From positions 1-64,000 of the forward strand of contig NZ_JSXI01000067.1 in assembly GCF_000803065.1 (NCBI RefSeq): a stretch of DNA of 64,000 bases, read 5' to 3'. The notes under the pieces are model-generated. The model searched no databases, had not been told where the DNA came from, and saw only the letters and a program-made list of their open reading frames with translations. Numbering within the stretch: the stretch's first letter is position 1; every line of letters begins with the position of its first letter. The position numbers were made by a program, and so were the translations under genes. Below are positions 32,719 to 40,646 of this stretch, piece after piece. Origin of the DNA: Sphingomonas sp. ERG5 (GTDB lineage: Bacteria; Pseudomonadota; Alphaproteobacteria; Sphingomonadales; Sphingomonadaceae).

Positions 32719-33722
32719 TCCTGCCTGCCGATCATCCGCCGGTAAGCGCGCGAAAAATCGGTGTGCTGCTGATCAATCTCGGCACGCCCGACGCGCCGGA
32801 TGCGGCGTCGGTCAAACGCTACCTCGCCGAATTCCTCTCCGACCGGCGCGTGGTGGAAATTCCGCCGATTGCCTGGCAGCCGATCCTGCGCGGCATCATC
32901 CTCAACACCCGGCCGAAGAAATCGGCACATGCTTATGGCCTGGTATGGCGCGAGGACGGGTCGCCGCTCGCCGCGATCACCCGGGCGCAAAGCGATGCCT
33001 TGCAGGGCGCATTCGGGCCGGAGGTGATGGTCGACTGGGCGATGCGTTATGGCAATCCGTCGATTCCGGTTCGGCTCGCGGCGCTGCAACAGGCGGGGTG
33101 CGATCGCATCCTGCTCGCGCCGCTCTACCCGCAATATTGCGCCGCCACGACCGCGACCGCCAATGACAAGGCGTTCGCCACGCTCGCCACGATGCGCTGG
33201 CAGCCGGCGATCCGCACCTTGCCGCCTTATCATGACGATCCCGGCTATATCACTGCACTGAAGGCATCGGTGGAAACGTCGCTGGCGGCGCTCGATTTCG
33301 AACCCGAGGCGGTCGTTACGAGCTTTCACGGCATGCCGCAGCGGACGCTGGAGCTGGGCGATCCGTATCATTGCCATTGCCGGAAGACTGCCCGGCTGCT
33401 GAGCGAAGCGCTGGATCGCGAATTGATCGTCGCTTTCCAGTCGCGATTCGGGCGTGCGAAATGGCTGTTGCCGGCGACCGACGCGACGCTCGCGGCATTG
33501 CCGGGCCAGGGCGTGAAGAAAGTGGCGATCCTCGCCCCCGGCTTCTCCGCCGATTGTCTCGAGACGCTGGAGGAACTGGCGATTCGCGGGCGCGAGGGCT
33601 TCGAAAAAGCCGGTGGCACGCATTTCGCTTATCTGCCGTGCCTCAATGAAAGCGCGGTCGGAATCGAAATGCTGCACGCGCTGCTCGCACGAGAGCTTGA
33701 AGGCTGGAACTTCACCGCCTAG
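32715..33722 (+). CDS. hemH: Ferrochelatase
   Basis: Inserts Fe2+ into protoporphyrin IX, last step of protoheme synthesis; 335 aa. Motifs: VLLINLGTPDAPDAASVKRY, RYGNPSIP, LYPQYCAATTA, SFHGMPQRTLELGDPYHCHC with the metal-binding His205, and CLNES near the end. GTG start overlapping the previous TGA. The PYHCHC cysteines are common in proteobacterial enzymes. phbB follows after 35 nt. Confidence 0.96.
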   Translation: MILPADHPPVSARKIGVLLINLGTPDAPDAASVKRYLAEFLSDRRVVEIPPIAWQPILRGIILNTRPKKSAHAYGLVWREDGSPLAAITRAQSDALQGAFGPEVMVDWAMRYGNPSIPVRLAALQQAGCDRILLAPLYPQYCAATTATANDKAFATLATMRWQPAIRTLPPYHDDPGYITALKASVETSLAALDFEPEAVVTSFHGMPQRTLELGDPYHCHCRKTARLLSEALDRELIVAFQSRFGRAKWLLPATDATLAALPGQGVKKVAILAPGFSADCLETLEELAIRGREGFEKAGGTHFAYLPCLNESAVGIEMLHALLARELEGWNFTA

Positions 33723-33757
33723 CCTCCCGTTGACGGAAAAATCCAAGGAGAGAGTGT

Positions 33758-34480
33758 ATGGCACGCGTCGCGATCGTTACCGGAGGCACGCGCGGGATTG
33801 GTGAGGCGATCAGCCTTGCGCTCCAGGAGATCGGCGTGACCGTCGCCGCCAACTATGCGGGCAATGACGAACGTGCACGTGAGTTCAGCGAACGGACCGG
33901 GATCAAGGCCTATAAATGGGATGTCGGCGATTATGACGCGACCCAGTCGGGTTGCGCGCAGGTCGCCGAAGAACTCGGGCCAGTGGACATCGTCGTCAAC
34001 AATGCCGGTATCACCCGCGACGGCACGATCCTGAAAATGAGCTATCAGGCGTGGAAAGAGGTGATCGACACCAATCTCGGCGGCTGCTTCAACATGGCCA
34101 AGGCGACTTTCCCCGGCATGCGTGACCGCAAATGGGGCCGAATCGTCAATATCGGATCGATCAACGGCCAGGCCGGACAATATGGCCAGGTCAATTATGC
34201 CGCCGCCAAATCGGGCATCCATGGCTTTACCAAGGCCTTGGCGCAGGAAGGTGCGCGGGCCGGGGTGACGGTCAATGCGATCGCGCCGGGTTATATCGAC
34301 ACCGACATGGTCGCTGCGGTCCCGGCTGACGTGTTGGAGAAGATCGTGGCGAAGATTCCCGTTGGCCGGCTCGGCCAGGCGAACGAGATCGCGCGCGGCG
34401 TCGCGTTCCTGTGCTCGGAAGAAGGCGGGTTCGTGACCGGATCCACGCTGAGCATCAATGGCGGGCAGCATATGTACTGA
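33758..34480 (+). CDS. phbB: Acetoacetyl-CoA reductase
   Basis: NADPH-dependent SDR that makes (R)-3-hydroxybutyryl-CoA, the PHA monomer. 240 aa. Cofactor motif TGGTRGIG (8-15), catalytic Ser134, Tyr147 and Lys151 in SINGQAGQYGQVNYAAAKSG, and the PhbB-specific ends GPVDIVVNNAGITRDGT and SINGGQHMY. AAGGAGAG precedes the ATG. It is separated from phaC/phaP by 18 kb. A 3-oxoacyl-ACP reductase is the alternative, but the GQAGQYGQVNY and GGQHMY signatures favour PhbB. Confidence 0.94.
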   Translation: MARVAIVTGGTRGIGEAISLALQEIGVTVAANYAGNDERAREFSERTGIKAYKWDVGDYDATQSGCAQVAEELGPVDIVVNNAGITRDGTILKMSYQAWKEVIDTNLGGCFNMAKATFPGMRDRKWGRIVNIGSINGQAGQYGQVNYAAAKSGIHGFTKALAQEGARAGVTVNAIAPGYIDTDMVAAVPADVLEKIVAKIPVGRLGQANEIARGVAFLCSEEGGFVTGSTLSINGGQHMY

Positions 34481-34551
34481 CGGGTGCAGGCGCGGCGGCG
34501 ACCGCGCCGCTGCGCAGCAGCGCCCGGCACGGCCGGCGGGTGGCTACGCCA

Positions 34552-34719
34552 ACCCGTCCGACGGCGGCTTTGCCGCCGTCGCTGGCTGGATAAGCCTAAA
34601 GTCAGGTGACTCCGGGCGGACTTCCCGTCGTCATCCCCGCGAATGCGGGGATGAGGTGATTCAATCATTCCGCTCCGGATGAAAATAAGAGCCGGCGGCA
34701 AAGCCGCCGTCGGACGGGT
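34552..34719. repeat. 27-bp perfect inverted repeat, arms 114 nt apart
   Basis: The left arm 34552-34578 starts ACCCGTCCGACGGCGGC and the right arm 34693-34719 ends GCCGCCGTCGGACGGGT; they are exact reverse complements. Each arm itself contains the small hairpin GGCGGC-TTT-GCCGCC. No transposase-like ORF lies between, so a non-coding mobile or palindromic element is likely. Confidence 0.8.
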
Positions 34720-34795
34720 CCCCGGAGCGCCCGCCGTCCGGTTTGGGCGCCGCTCGCCTTGCGAGCACCGGCGCGGTCGTGGCCGCGCCCGCGCC

Positions 34796-34834
34796 CAAAA
34801 CACGAAGGCCGGCCCCCTTTCGGGAACCGGCCCT
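34796..34834 (-). terminator. Terminator of glycine-zipper gene, GAAA tetraloop
   Basis: On the minus strand GGCCGGTTCCC pairs with GGGGGCCGGCC (two G-U pairs) around a GAAA loop, followed by CTTCGTGTTTT. It lies 50 nt after the stop of the 34883-35284 gene. Confidence 0.8.
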
Positions 34835-34882
34835 CAAACCCTCAACTACGCTACACGAGGGGTACGCATACTACCGGGGAGC

Positions 34883-35284
34883 TTACCGACGGCAGTAATT
34901 GGGATTGTCCGACTTATCGATCGCGCGGCCGGCAAGGGCGCCGACGCCGGCGCCAAGTACGGCGCCCAGGGTGCGATCGCCGCCGCGGCCAACGACTTCG
35001 TGACCCAGCAGGCCGCCGGCAATCGCGCCGATCACCGTGCCGCCGGTCGTGTCGCAACGATTGTTGCGGTGGCGGCGATTGTCGCGATAGTCACGGCGAT
35101 CGTCATTGTAATAACCGCGGTCATCGCGGCGATAATCGCGATAGCCACGGTCGTCGCGGCGATCATAGCGATCGTAGCGATCGCCATATCCATCATAGCG
35201 CTGCGCGGCGGCCGGGGTCGCGGAAACCAGTGCGCTGGTGCCCATGGCGAGCGCGACGGCGGCGAGCGTGAATTTCTTGAACAT
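34883..35284 (-). CDS. Glycine-zipper 2TM-domain surface protein
   Basis: 133 aa. N-terminal signal peptide (FKKFTLAAVALAMGTSALV...ATPAAAQ), then an Arg/Asp/Tyr-rich repetitive linker (DRYDRYDRRDDRGYRDYRR), then a glycine zipper (GGTVIGAIAGGLLGHEVVG...LGAVLGAGVGALAGRAID) like the rickettsial 17-kDa antigen and YmgG-type proteins, with Cys residues flanking it. It is expected in the periplasm or outer membrane; function unknown. Monocistronic, with its own terminator. Confidence 0.87.
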   Translation of the reverse strand: MFKKFTLAAVALAMGTSALVSATPAAAQRYDGYGDRYDRYDRRDDRGYRDYRRDDRGYYNDDRRDYRDNRRHRNNRCDTTGGTVIGAIAGGLLGHEVVGRGGDRTLGAVLGAGVGALAGRAIDKSDNPNYCRR

Positions 35285-35467
35285 GATCGGGTCTCCCAGT
35301 CTCGAATGTCATGACGACGGGATTGCTTGATCGCCGTCGATGCACTTCTTCTAGGCGAGCCGCTTTGAGCCGAGCCTGAATGCGTCCGTTATCGTTGGTT
35401 CATGTCGGGCCCGGTCCGATTGCCGCAAAGCCGCTGGTGGCCGCGCCGTTCGCGGCTATGAGGGCGC

Positions 35468-36448
35468 GTGCGCATTTTCCTGTCGATCCTGTTGATCCTT
35501 ATACTCGTCCCGAGCTGGTCGGGGCCGAAGCGTCTCGACCTGCTTGGCAGGGAGGCGCGAATCGCTGTGAAGCACGTGCCGCTTGACGCAAACGACCCGG
35601 CGCGGCGGCGGGTCGGCCAGCTGACCTGGCTCGGCGGGGTGCAGTTGAGCAGCCCGGACCATACCTTTGGCGGGTTTTCATCGATGCGCCTGCAGGGCGA
35701 CCGGTTCACCTTGCTCAGCGATGGCGGCAACATCGTCAGCTTCGCGCTCGATCGCCGCGGCGGTCTCCGCGATGCGCGCTTTGCGGAATTGCCCGACGGC
35801 CCGGGCACTGGCTGGCAGAAGAGCGACCGGGACAGCGAATCGCTGACTGTCGATCCGGCGAGCGGGGATGTCTGGGTCGGGTTCGAGCGCGCCAACGCGA
35901 TCTGGCGCTATGATTCGTCGCTGACCAAAGTGCGGGGCCATGTCGAGCCGCCGGTCATGGCGGGGTGGAACGAGAATGGCGGACCCGAGACGATGGTGCG
36001 GATGCCCGATGGCGGGATGATCGTCATCGCCGAAACGACCAAATGGCCGCACCGCGAGGCGCGCAAGGCGGTCCGATTCGCCGGCGATCCGGTCGCACAG
36101 CCGAATCGGGGCTTCCAGTTCGGCTATCTGCCGCCCAGCGGTTATGATCCGAGCGACGCGACCTTGTTGCCCGATGGGCGTTTGCTGGTCCTCAATCGCC
36201 GATTCGCCACGCCGTTCGATTTTTCGGCAAAATTGACGATCGTCGATCCGGCGCGAATCCGGCGTGGCGCGGTGGTGCGCGGGCGCGAGATTGCGACGCT
36301 TGCCGCGCCGCTGATCCACGACAATTTCGAAGGGCTCGCAGTCACGCACGAAGGGCGTGACACGATAATCTGGATCGTCTCGGACGATAACCAGTTCGTG
36401 CTGGAACGCACGTTGTTGCTCAAGTTCAGACTGGAGCCGGGTGCCTGA
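35468..36448 (+). CDS. Phytase-like esterase domain protein
   Basis: 326 aa, esterase-like activity of phytase family (PF13449 type): exported beta-propeller. GTG start and signal MRIFLSILLILILVPSWSG. Characteristic stretches: GGFSSMRLQGDRFTLLSDGG, DSESLTVDPASGDVWVGFER, GGPETMVRMPDGGMIVIAE, HDNFEGLAVTHEG and WIVSDDNQFVLERTLLLKF. Probably periplasmic phosphodiesterase/phytase-like hydrolase, but activity in this family is poorly defined. Convergent with rpmB, 20 nt between stops. Confidence 0.85.
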   Translation: MRIFLSILLILILVPSWSGPKRLDLLGREARIAVKHVPLDANDPARRRVGQLTWLGGVQLSSPDHTFGGFSSMRLQGDRFTLLSDGGNIVSFALDRRGGLRDARFAELPDGPGTGWQKSDRDSESLTVDPASGDVWVGFERANAIWRYDSSLTKVRGHVEPPVMAGWNENGGPETMVRMPDGGMIVIAETTKWPHREARKAVRFAGDPVAQPNRGFQFGYLPPSGYDPSDATLLPDGRLLVLNRRFATPFDFSAKLTIVDPARIRRGAVVRGREIATLAAPLIHDNFEGLAVTHEGRDTIIWIVSDDNQFVLERTLLLKFRLEPGA

Positions 36449-36468
36449 GGCAACCCGGCGTCAGCAGC

Positions 36469-36765
36469 TCAGGCGGCAACCGCCGTGGAGAGCTTCTTGC
36501 GGACGTCACGCTTCAGACGGCGTGCGCGCAGCGACAGCTTGTCGTCGGTCGTCTTGACCAGCCAGTTGTCCAGGCCACCGACATGCTCGACCGAACGCAG
36601 GCCGTGAGTCGAGACGCGCAGCTTCACGCTGGTGCCCAGTGCTTCCGACATCAAAGTCACATTCTGCAGATTCGGCAGAAAGGTGCGCTTGGTCTTGTTG
36701 TTGGCGTGGGAAACATTGTTCCCTACCAGCCGGCCCTTGCCGGTCAGCTCGCAAATCCGCGACAT
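36469..36765 (-). CDS. rpmB: 50S ribosomal protein L28
   Basis: 98 aa from MSRICELTGKGRLVGNNVSH, with NNKTKRTFLPNLQNV and STHGLRSVEHVGGLDNWLV typical of alphaproteobacterial L28. CAGGA precedes the ATG on the minus strand. The ORF is open for 37 further codons upstream without similarity. The intergenic region to the next plus-strand gene (36766-36937) carries the short palindrome CCAACGGTTGG but no other strong signal. Confidence 0.97.
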   Translation of the reverse strand: MSRICELTGKGRLVGNNVSHANNKTKRTFLPNLQNVTLMSEALGTSVKLRVSTHGLRSVEHVGGLDNWLVKTTDDKLSLRARRLKRDVRKKLSTAVAA

Positions 36766-36937
36766 GATCGTATCCTGAAGGTCAGGGCCATGACGGCCCG
36801 GTAATCCCATGAAGGCGGCGCGGATACCCGACACGGGACAAGGCGTCAACCGATTCAGGCTTTGACGTGCAACCAACGGTTGGGGTGCAACGTTTGGTTA
36901 CGGTAACGATTCGAATGATTCGATCTAGGAGAATGCC

Positions 36938-37219
36938 ATGCGCGCCCTGTTGATCCTTATCGGCCTAGCCGCTCTTGTCGTCGTCGGCCTGATGTCGCTT
37001 GGCCTGTTGAAGCTCGAAGGCACGCCCGGTTCTCTGCCGCGTGTCAAGCTCGAAGGCGGCGCCGCGCCGCAGGTCAAGGCCGATATGGCGACGATCTCGG
37101 TCGGTACCGAAAACAAGACGATCGACGTGCCGACGGTCGGCACCACCCAGAAGACGATCACCGTCCCCACGGTGAAGATGGACACGCCGGCCAGCAACGC
37201 CGCCGCCCCGGCGAAATAA
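36938..37219 (+). CDS. Small membrane-anchored protein with internal repeat
   Basis: 93 aa. One N-terminal hydrophobic helix (LLILIGLAALVVVGLMSLGLL) and a soluble tail with the near-repeat KTIDVPTVGTTQKTITVPTV, ending in an Ala/Pro-rich stretch. CTAGGAGAAT provides a strong ribosome binding site. Topology suggests a periplasmic tail. It may be co-transcribed with tadA, which starts 56 nt downstream. No family recognised. Confidence 0.72.
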   Translation: MRALLILIGLAALVVVGLMSLGLLKLEGTPGSLPRVKLEGGAAPQVKADMATISVGTENKTIDVPTVGTTQKTITVPTVKMDTPASNAAAPAK

Positions 37220-37275
37220 GTCCTGGTATGCCGGCCGGGCTGGCCCGGTCGGCTTCCGGCGGGCATAGGGCAAAC

Positions 37276-37725
37276 ATGTTCCCGATGCCCGCCCCGATGC
37301 GCGCCGCGCTTGATGCCGCCCATATGGCGGCGGCCGATGGGGAAGTGCCGGTTGGCGCGGTGATCGTGCGCGCCGGACGGATCATCGCGGTCGCCGCCAA
37401 TGCACCGCGAACGCTTCATGATCCCACTGCTCATGCCGAGATTCGCGCGATTCGCGCCGCAGCCGAACGGATCGGCTCCGACCGGCTGGAGGATTGCGAC
37501 TTGTGGGTCACGCTGGAGCCCTGCGCGATGTGTGCCGGGGCGATCGCCCATGCCCGAATCGCGCGGCTTTATTATGGCGCCGAAGACCCGAAGGGCGGGG
37601 CGGTCGCGCATGGCCCACGCTTCTTCGCGCAGCCGACCTGCCATCACCGCCCCGAAATCTATGCCGGGATCGGTGAAGAGGAAGCGGCGGGTCTGTTGAA
37701 GGATTTCTTCGCCGCGCGGCGCTAA
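37276..37725 (+). CDS. tadA: tRNA-specific adenosine deaminase
   Basis: Deaminates A34 to inosine in tRNA-Arg(ACG). 149 aa. Zn-binding HAE (His53, Glu55) and PCAMC (Cys83, Cys86); also GEVPVGAVIV and GAEDPKGGAV. Start taken at MFPMPAPM; the frame opens 16 codons earlier through a Gly/Arg stretch that is not conserved. A nucleoside deaminase with other substrate is less likely given the DPKGGAV motif of TadA. Confidence 0.94.
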   Translation: MFPMPAPMRAALDAAHMAAADGEVPVGAVIVRAGRIIAVAANAPRTLHDPTAHAEIRAIRAAAERIGSDRLEDCDLWVTLEPCAMCAGAIAHARIARLYYGAEDPKGGAVAHGPRFFAQPTCHHRPEIYAGIGEEEAAGLLKDFFAARR

Positions 37726-37741
37726 TCGCAGGGCATGCCAA

Positions 37742-37826
37742 TTCGCCCTGAGCCTGTCGAAGGGCCGCTCTCGGCAGGCGAAGGCCTGTTCGGGACGCAG
37801 CGGGGTTTCGACAAGCTTGGGGCGAA
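37742..37826. repeat. Dispersed-type inverted repeat between convergent genes
   Basis: TTCGCCCTGAGCCTGTCGAA (37742-37761) and TTCGACAAGCTTGGGGCGAA (37807-37826) are reverse complements at 17 of 20 positions. They fill the 127-nt gap between the tadA and OmpA-lipoprotein stops. The arm matches, from memory, the common CCCTGAGCCTGTCGAAGGG element scattered through sphingomonad and related genomes; it may act as a bidirectional transcription end. Confidence 0.7.
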
Positions 37827-37852
37827 CGGCAGCGCGTGTGGCCGTGATTTAC

Positions 37853-38527
37853 CTAGCGCAGGTCGCTCTCCGGGATCGGGACGATCTTGATCTCGACCCG
37901 GCGGTTGGCGGCGCGGCCTTCCTCGGTGTCGTTGGATGCGATCGGCTGCGATTCGCCGAAACCGCGGGTCCCGATCCGCGCCGCCTGGACGCCGCGCGTG
38001 GTGAGATAGTCGGCGACCGATACCGCGCGCCGCTCCGACAGGCTCTGGTTATACTCGTCGCTGCCGGTCGAATCGGTATGGCCGTACACATCGACATAGG
38101 TGCGGTTATAGTTGCCGAGGACCTGACCGACCTGATCAAGCGTTTGCCGGAAGCTCGGCGCCACCGCCGCGCTGTCGGTGGCGAAATTGATTCCCGACGG
38201 GATGTTGAGGATCAGATCATCGCCCTGGCGGATCACCCGGACATCGGTGCCGGCGGTGCGGGCGCGCATCTCGCGTTCCTGCTTGTCCATATAGGCGCCA
38301 ATGCCCGCACCGGCGAGACCGCCAATGCCCGCGCCGAGGATTTTCTCGGTGCGGTCGTTGCGCCCGCCGACCAGATCGCCGAGCAGATAACCGCCCAGCG
38401 CGCCGCCGATGCCGCCGATCGCCGCCTTTGACAGGCGCCGTTCGCCGGTCTCCGGGTCAGTGGTGCAGGCGCTGGTGGTAACGAGCGCGGCAAGGGCTGC
38501 GCCAAGCAACAACCTGGATTTGATCAC
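37853..38527 (-). CDS. OmpA-family lipoprotein (YiaD-like)
   Basis: 224 aa. Lipoprotein signal with Cys21 (LVTTSAC); glycine-zipper region (AAIGGIGGALGGYLLGDLVGG, GIGGLAGAGIGAYMD); C-terminal OmpA peptidoglycan-binding domain (VDVYGHTDSTGSDEYNQSLS, RGFGESQPIASNDTEEGRAANRRVEI) with the conserved Asp and Arg that bind diaminopimelate. Outer-membrane lipoprotein that tethers to peptidoglycan. Divergent from the CNNM-type gene, 158 nt between. Confidence 0.94.
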   Translation of the reverse strand: MIKSRLLLGAALAALVTTSACTTDPETGERRLSKAAIGGIGGALGGYLLGDLVGGRNDRTEKILGAGIGGLAGAGIGAYMDKQEREMRARTAGTDVRVIRQGDDLILNIPSGINFATDSAAVAPSFRQTLDQVGQVLGNYNRTYVDVYGHTDSTGSDEYNQSLSERRAVSVADYLTTRGVQAARIGTRGFGESQPIASNDTEEGRAANRRVEIKIVPIPESDLR

Positions 38528-38685
38528 GTAAATTCTCCCTTGAGATCAGCCCGCCCATTGGTTTTGGGCGACCGGACGGTCGCAACAACTCTTCCTGTCG
38601 GGCGATTGTTCCGCATCCGATTTGAACGAAAGATGATCGCGCTGTTGTGAAACCGACAGATTCGCGCCAAAGGAACAGGAGCGTC

Positions 38686-40002
38686 ATGGCACCGCTTCCC
38701 CCCTTTCCCTGGATCGACGTCGCGATTATCCTCGCGCTGGTCGCGTTGAATGGCGTTTTCGCGATGTCGGAACTGGCGATCGTCTCGGCGCGCAAGGCGC
38801 GGCTCGAGGCGATGGCGCGCACCGGCAAGCGCGGCGCGCGGTCGGCAATTCAGCTCGCCGCCGATCCCGGAAAATTCCTCTCGACGGTGCAGATCGGCAT
38901 CACGCTGATCGGCATTCTTGCCGGTGCCTATTCCGGCGCAAGCCTCGGCGCGCCGGTCGCGGCCCGGCTGCACTGGCTCGGCCTGTCGGACGACACGACC
39001 GCGACGATCGGCTTCGCGCTGGTCATCACCATCACCACCTACGCATCGCTGATCATCGGCGAACTGGTACCCAAGCAGATCGCTCTTCGTGCGCCCGAGC
39101 CGATCGCGGCATTCATGGCGGCGCCGATGCGCTGGCTGGCCTGGGGTACCGCGCCGATCGTCTGGCTGCTCGATTCGACCAGCGCCCTGCTGTTCCGCCT
39201 GATGGGCCTGAAGCGTGAAACCGAAGATCATGTCACGGCCGAGGAGCTGCATCTGATCGTTGCCGAGGCGTCCAAGTCCGGTGTGATCGAGGAGCATGAG
39301 CGGTCGATCATTTCGGGCGTGGTGCGTCTTGCCGACCGGCCGGTGCGCGAGGTGATGACGCCGCGGACCGATATCGACTGGATCGATGTCGGCCTCGATG
39401 CCGACGGCATCCGCGCGGCGCTGATGGAGGCGTCGCACAGCCGATTGCCGGTTGCCGAGGGATCGGTCGATGCGGTGATCGGCGTGGTCCAGGCGCGCGA
39501 TGTGGCGATCGCCTTGCTCAGCGGCGCGCCGCTCGACCTGCGCGCGTTGATGCGGCAGGCGCCGGTGGTGCTCGATCAGCTCGACGCGATGGACGCACTG
39601 ATCGCGCTGCGCGAGGCCGAAGTACCAATGGCGCTGCTGCACGACGAATATGGCCATTTCGAAGGCATCGTCACGCCGGCCGACCTGCTCGCGGCGATCG
39701 CTGGCGAATTCGCGTCGGATACCGATCCCGACGACAGCCCGTCAGTGGTCGAGCGCGACGATGGGTCGTTGCTGGTCGCGGGGCAGATGGCGGCCGACGC
39801 GCTGGCCGAACGGCTCGGCATCGATCTGCCCGAGGATCGCGATTATGCGACCGTCGCAGGCCTGGCGCTGGCGGTGTTCCGCCATTTGCCCGGCGAAGGC
39901 GAAAGCTTTGTCGAACAGGGCTGGAAGTTCGAGGTGGTCGATCTCGATGGGCGGCGCATCGACAAGCTGCTGGTCAGCGCGGCGAAGAAACGCGGTGGCT
40001 GA
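38686..40002 (+). CDS. Hemolysin-family CNNM/CorC-type membrane protein
   Basis: 438 aa from ATG 38686 (AGGAG upstream). N-terminal CNNM transmembrane domain (WIDVAIILALVALNGVFAMSE, STVQIGITLIGILAGAYSGA, LIIGELVPKQIALR), a CBS pair (VREVMTPRTDIDWIDV ... LLHDEYGHFEGIVTPADLL) and a C-terminal CorC/HlyC transporter-associated domain. Probably involved in Mg2+/Co2+ efflux; haemolysin is only a legacy family name. The next gene starts one base after its stop. Confidence 0.93.
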   Translation: MAPLPPFPWIDVAIILALVALNGVFAMSELAIVSARKARLEAMARTGKRGARSAIQLAADPGKFLSTVQIGITLIGILAGAYSGASLGAPVAARLHWLGLSDDTTATIGFALVITITTYASLIIGELVPKQIALRAPEPIAAFMAAPMRWLAWGTAPIVWLLDSTSALLFRLMGLKRETEDHVTAEELHLIVAEASKSGVIEEHERSIISGVVRLADRPVREVMTPRTDIDWIDVGLDADGIRAALMEASHSRLPVAEGSVDAVIGVVQARDVAIALLSGAPLDLRALMRQAPVVLDQLDAMDALIALREAEVPMALLHDEYGHFEGIVTPADLLAAIAGEFASDTDPDDSPSVVERDDGSLLVAGQMAADALAERLGIDLPEDRDYATVAGLALAVFRHLPGEGESFVEQGWKFEVVDLDGRRIDKLLVSAAKKRGG

Positions 40003-40003
40003 G

Positions 40004-40507
40004 ATGGATGATGGGTTCGTCGCGCATGTGTCGCGCTGGCGCGCCGCTCTCCTGGTGTTCGGCGCGCTCGTTTTCGTCGCCGGCGGCGTGTTCGTCGTGC
40101 AGACGAAGGGACTGAATGATCCGCGGGCGCTGGTCACTGGCTGGCTGGGTGCGCTGTTTTTCGGGGCGTGCGCGCTGGTCGGCGCACGCCAGCTGTTCCG
40201 CAGCGGTCCGGTGATGGAGATTGATGCCCGGGGCATTTTGTGGCGGCGCTGGTCCGATGAACGCATTCCCTGGTCGGCGATCGTCCGCGCCGAGGCGATG
40301 AGCCTGCGCCGCCAGCGGTTTCTGGCGCTATGGCTGCAGGACCCGGAGCAATATCGATCGACGCACCTGCTTGGCAGAGTCGCTGGGGTCAACAAGTCGA
40401 TGGGGTTCGGCGATATCGCGCTCAGCGTTTCGGGAACCGATCGAAGTTTCGCGGACCTGGTCGCGGCGATCGAGCGCTACGCGCCAGAGTCGCACTTCGA
40501 GGCATAG
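40004..40507 (+). CDS. STM3941-like two-helix membrane protein
   Basis: 167 aa. Two adjacent helices (ALLVFGALVFVAGGVFVVQ, GWLGALFFGACALVGARQLF), then a soluble domain with EIDARGILWRRWSDERIPW and FGDIALSVSGTDRSFADLVAAIERY, matching the STM3941-type family and PH-like membrane proteins. It starts one base after the stop of the CNNM-type gene, so coupled. Function unknown. Confidence 0.8.
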   Translation: MDDGFVAHVSRWRAALLVFGALVFVAGGVFVVQTKGLNDPRALVTGWLGALFFGACALVGARQLFRSGPVMEIDARGILWRRWSDERIPWSAIVRAEAMSLRRQRFLALWLQDPEQYRSTHLLGRVAGVNKSMGFGDIALSVSGTDRSFADLVAAIERYAPESHFEA

Positions 40508-40579
40508 TCGAATTGAGCTGATCCGCGCGACGGCGATACTCAATAGGGCTGCGGGATGAAGCATGGTGAGGGTCGGCGG

Positions 40580-40619
40580 GGCGCCGGCCAGAGGCTTTTG
40601 CCTCTAACAGGCTGGCGCC
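40580..40619. terminator. Possible bidirectional terminator/hairpin
   Basis: AGAGGC-TTTT-GCCTCT (40590-40605) nested between GGCGCC copies (40580-40585, 40614-40619), lying between the convergent stops at 40507 and 40647. No long T-run, so efficiency is uncertain. Confidence 0.45.
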
Positions 40620-40646
40620 GCGCTCCGGCGCTGCCGAATCAACCCT

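Larger units (their letters stand above)
34481..34882. other. Intergenic region with large and small inverted repeats
   Basis: 402 bases with no gene between convergent phbB and the glycine-zipper gene. It holds a 27-bp perfect inverted repeat (arms 34552-34578 and 34693-34719), a small hairpin TCCCCGC-GAAT-GCGGGGA within TCATCCCC...GGGGATGA near 34631-34652 resembling a common dispersed proteobacterial repeat, and a terminator for the minus-strand gene at 34807-34832. Confidence 0.8.

Noticed and set aside
34679..35314. 211-codon plus-strand frame with Ile/Val-rich repeats
   Set aside because: It is the antisense of the Arg/Asp/Tyr-rich glycine-zipper protein, whose codon pattern produces hydrophobic repeats.
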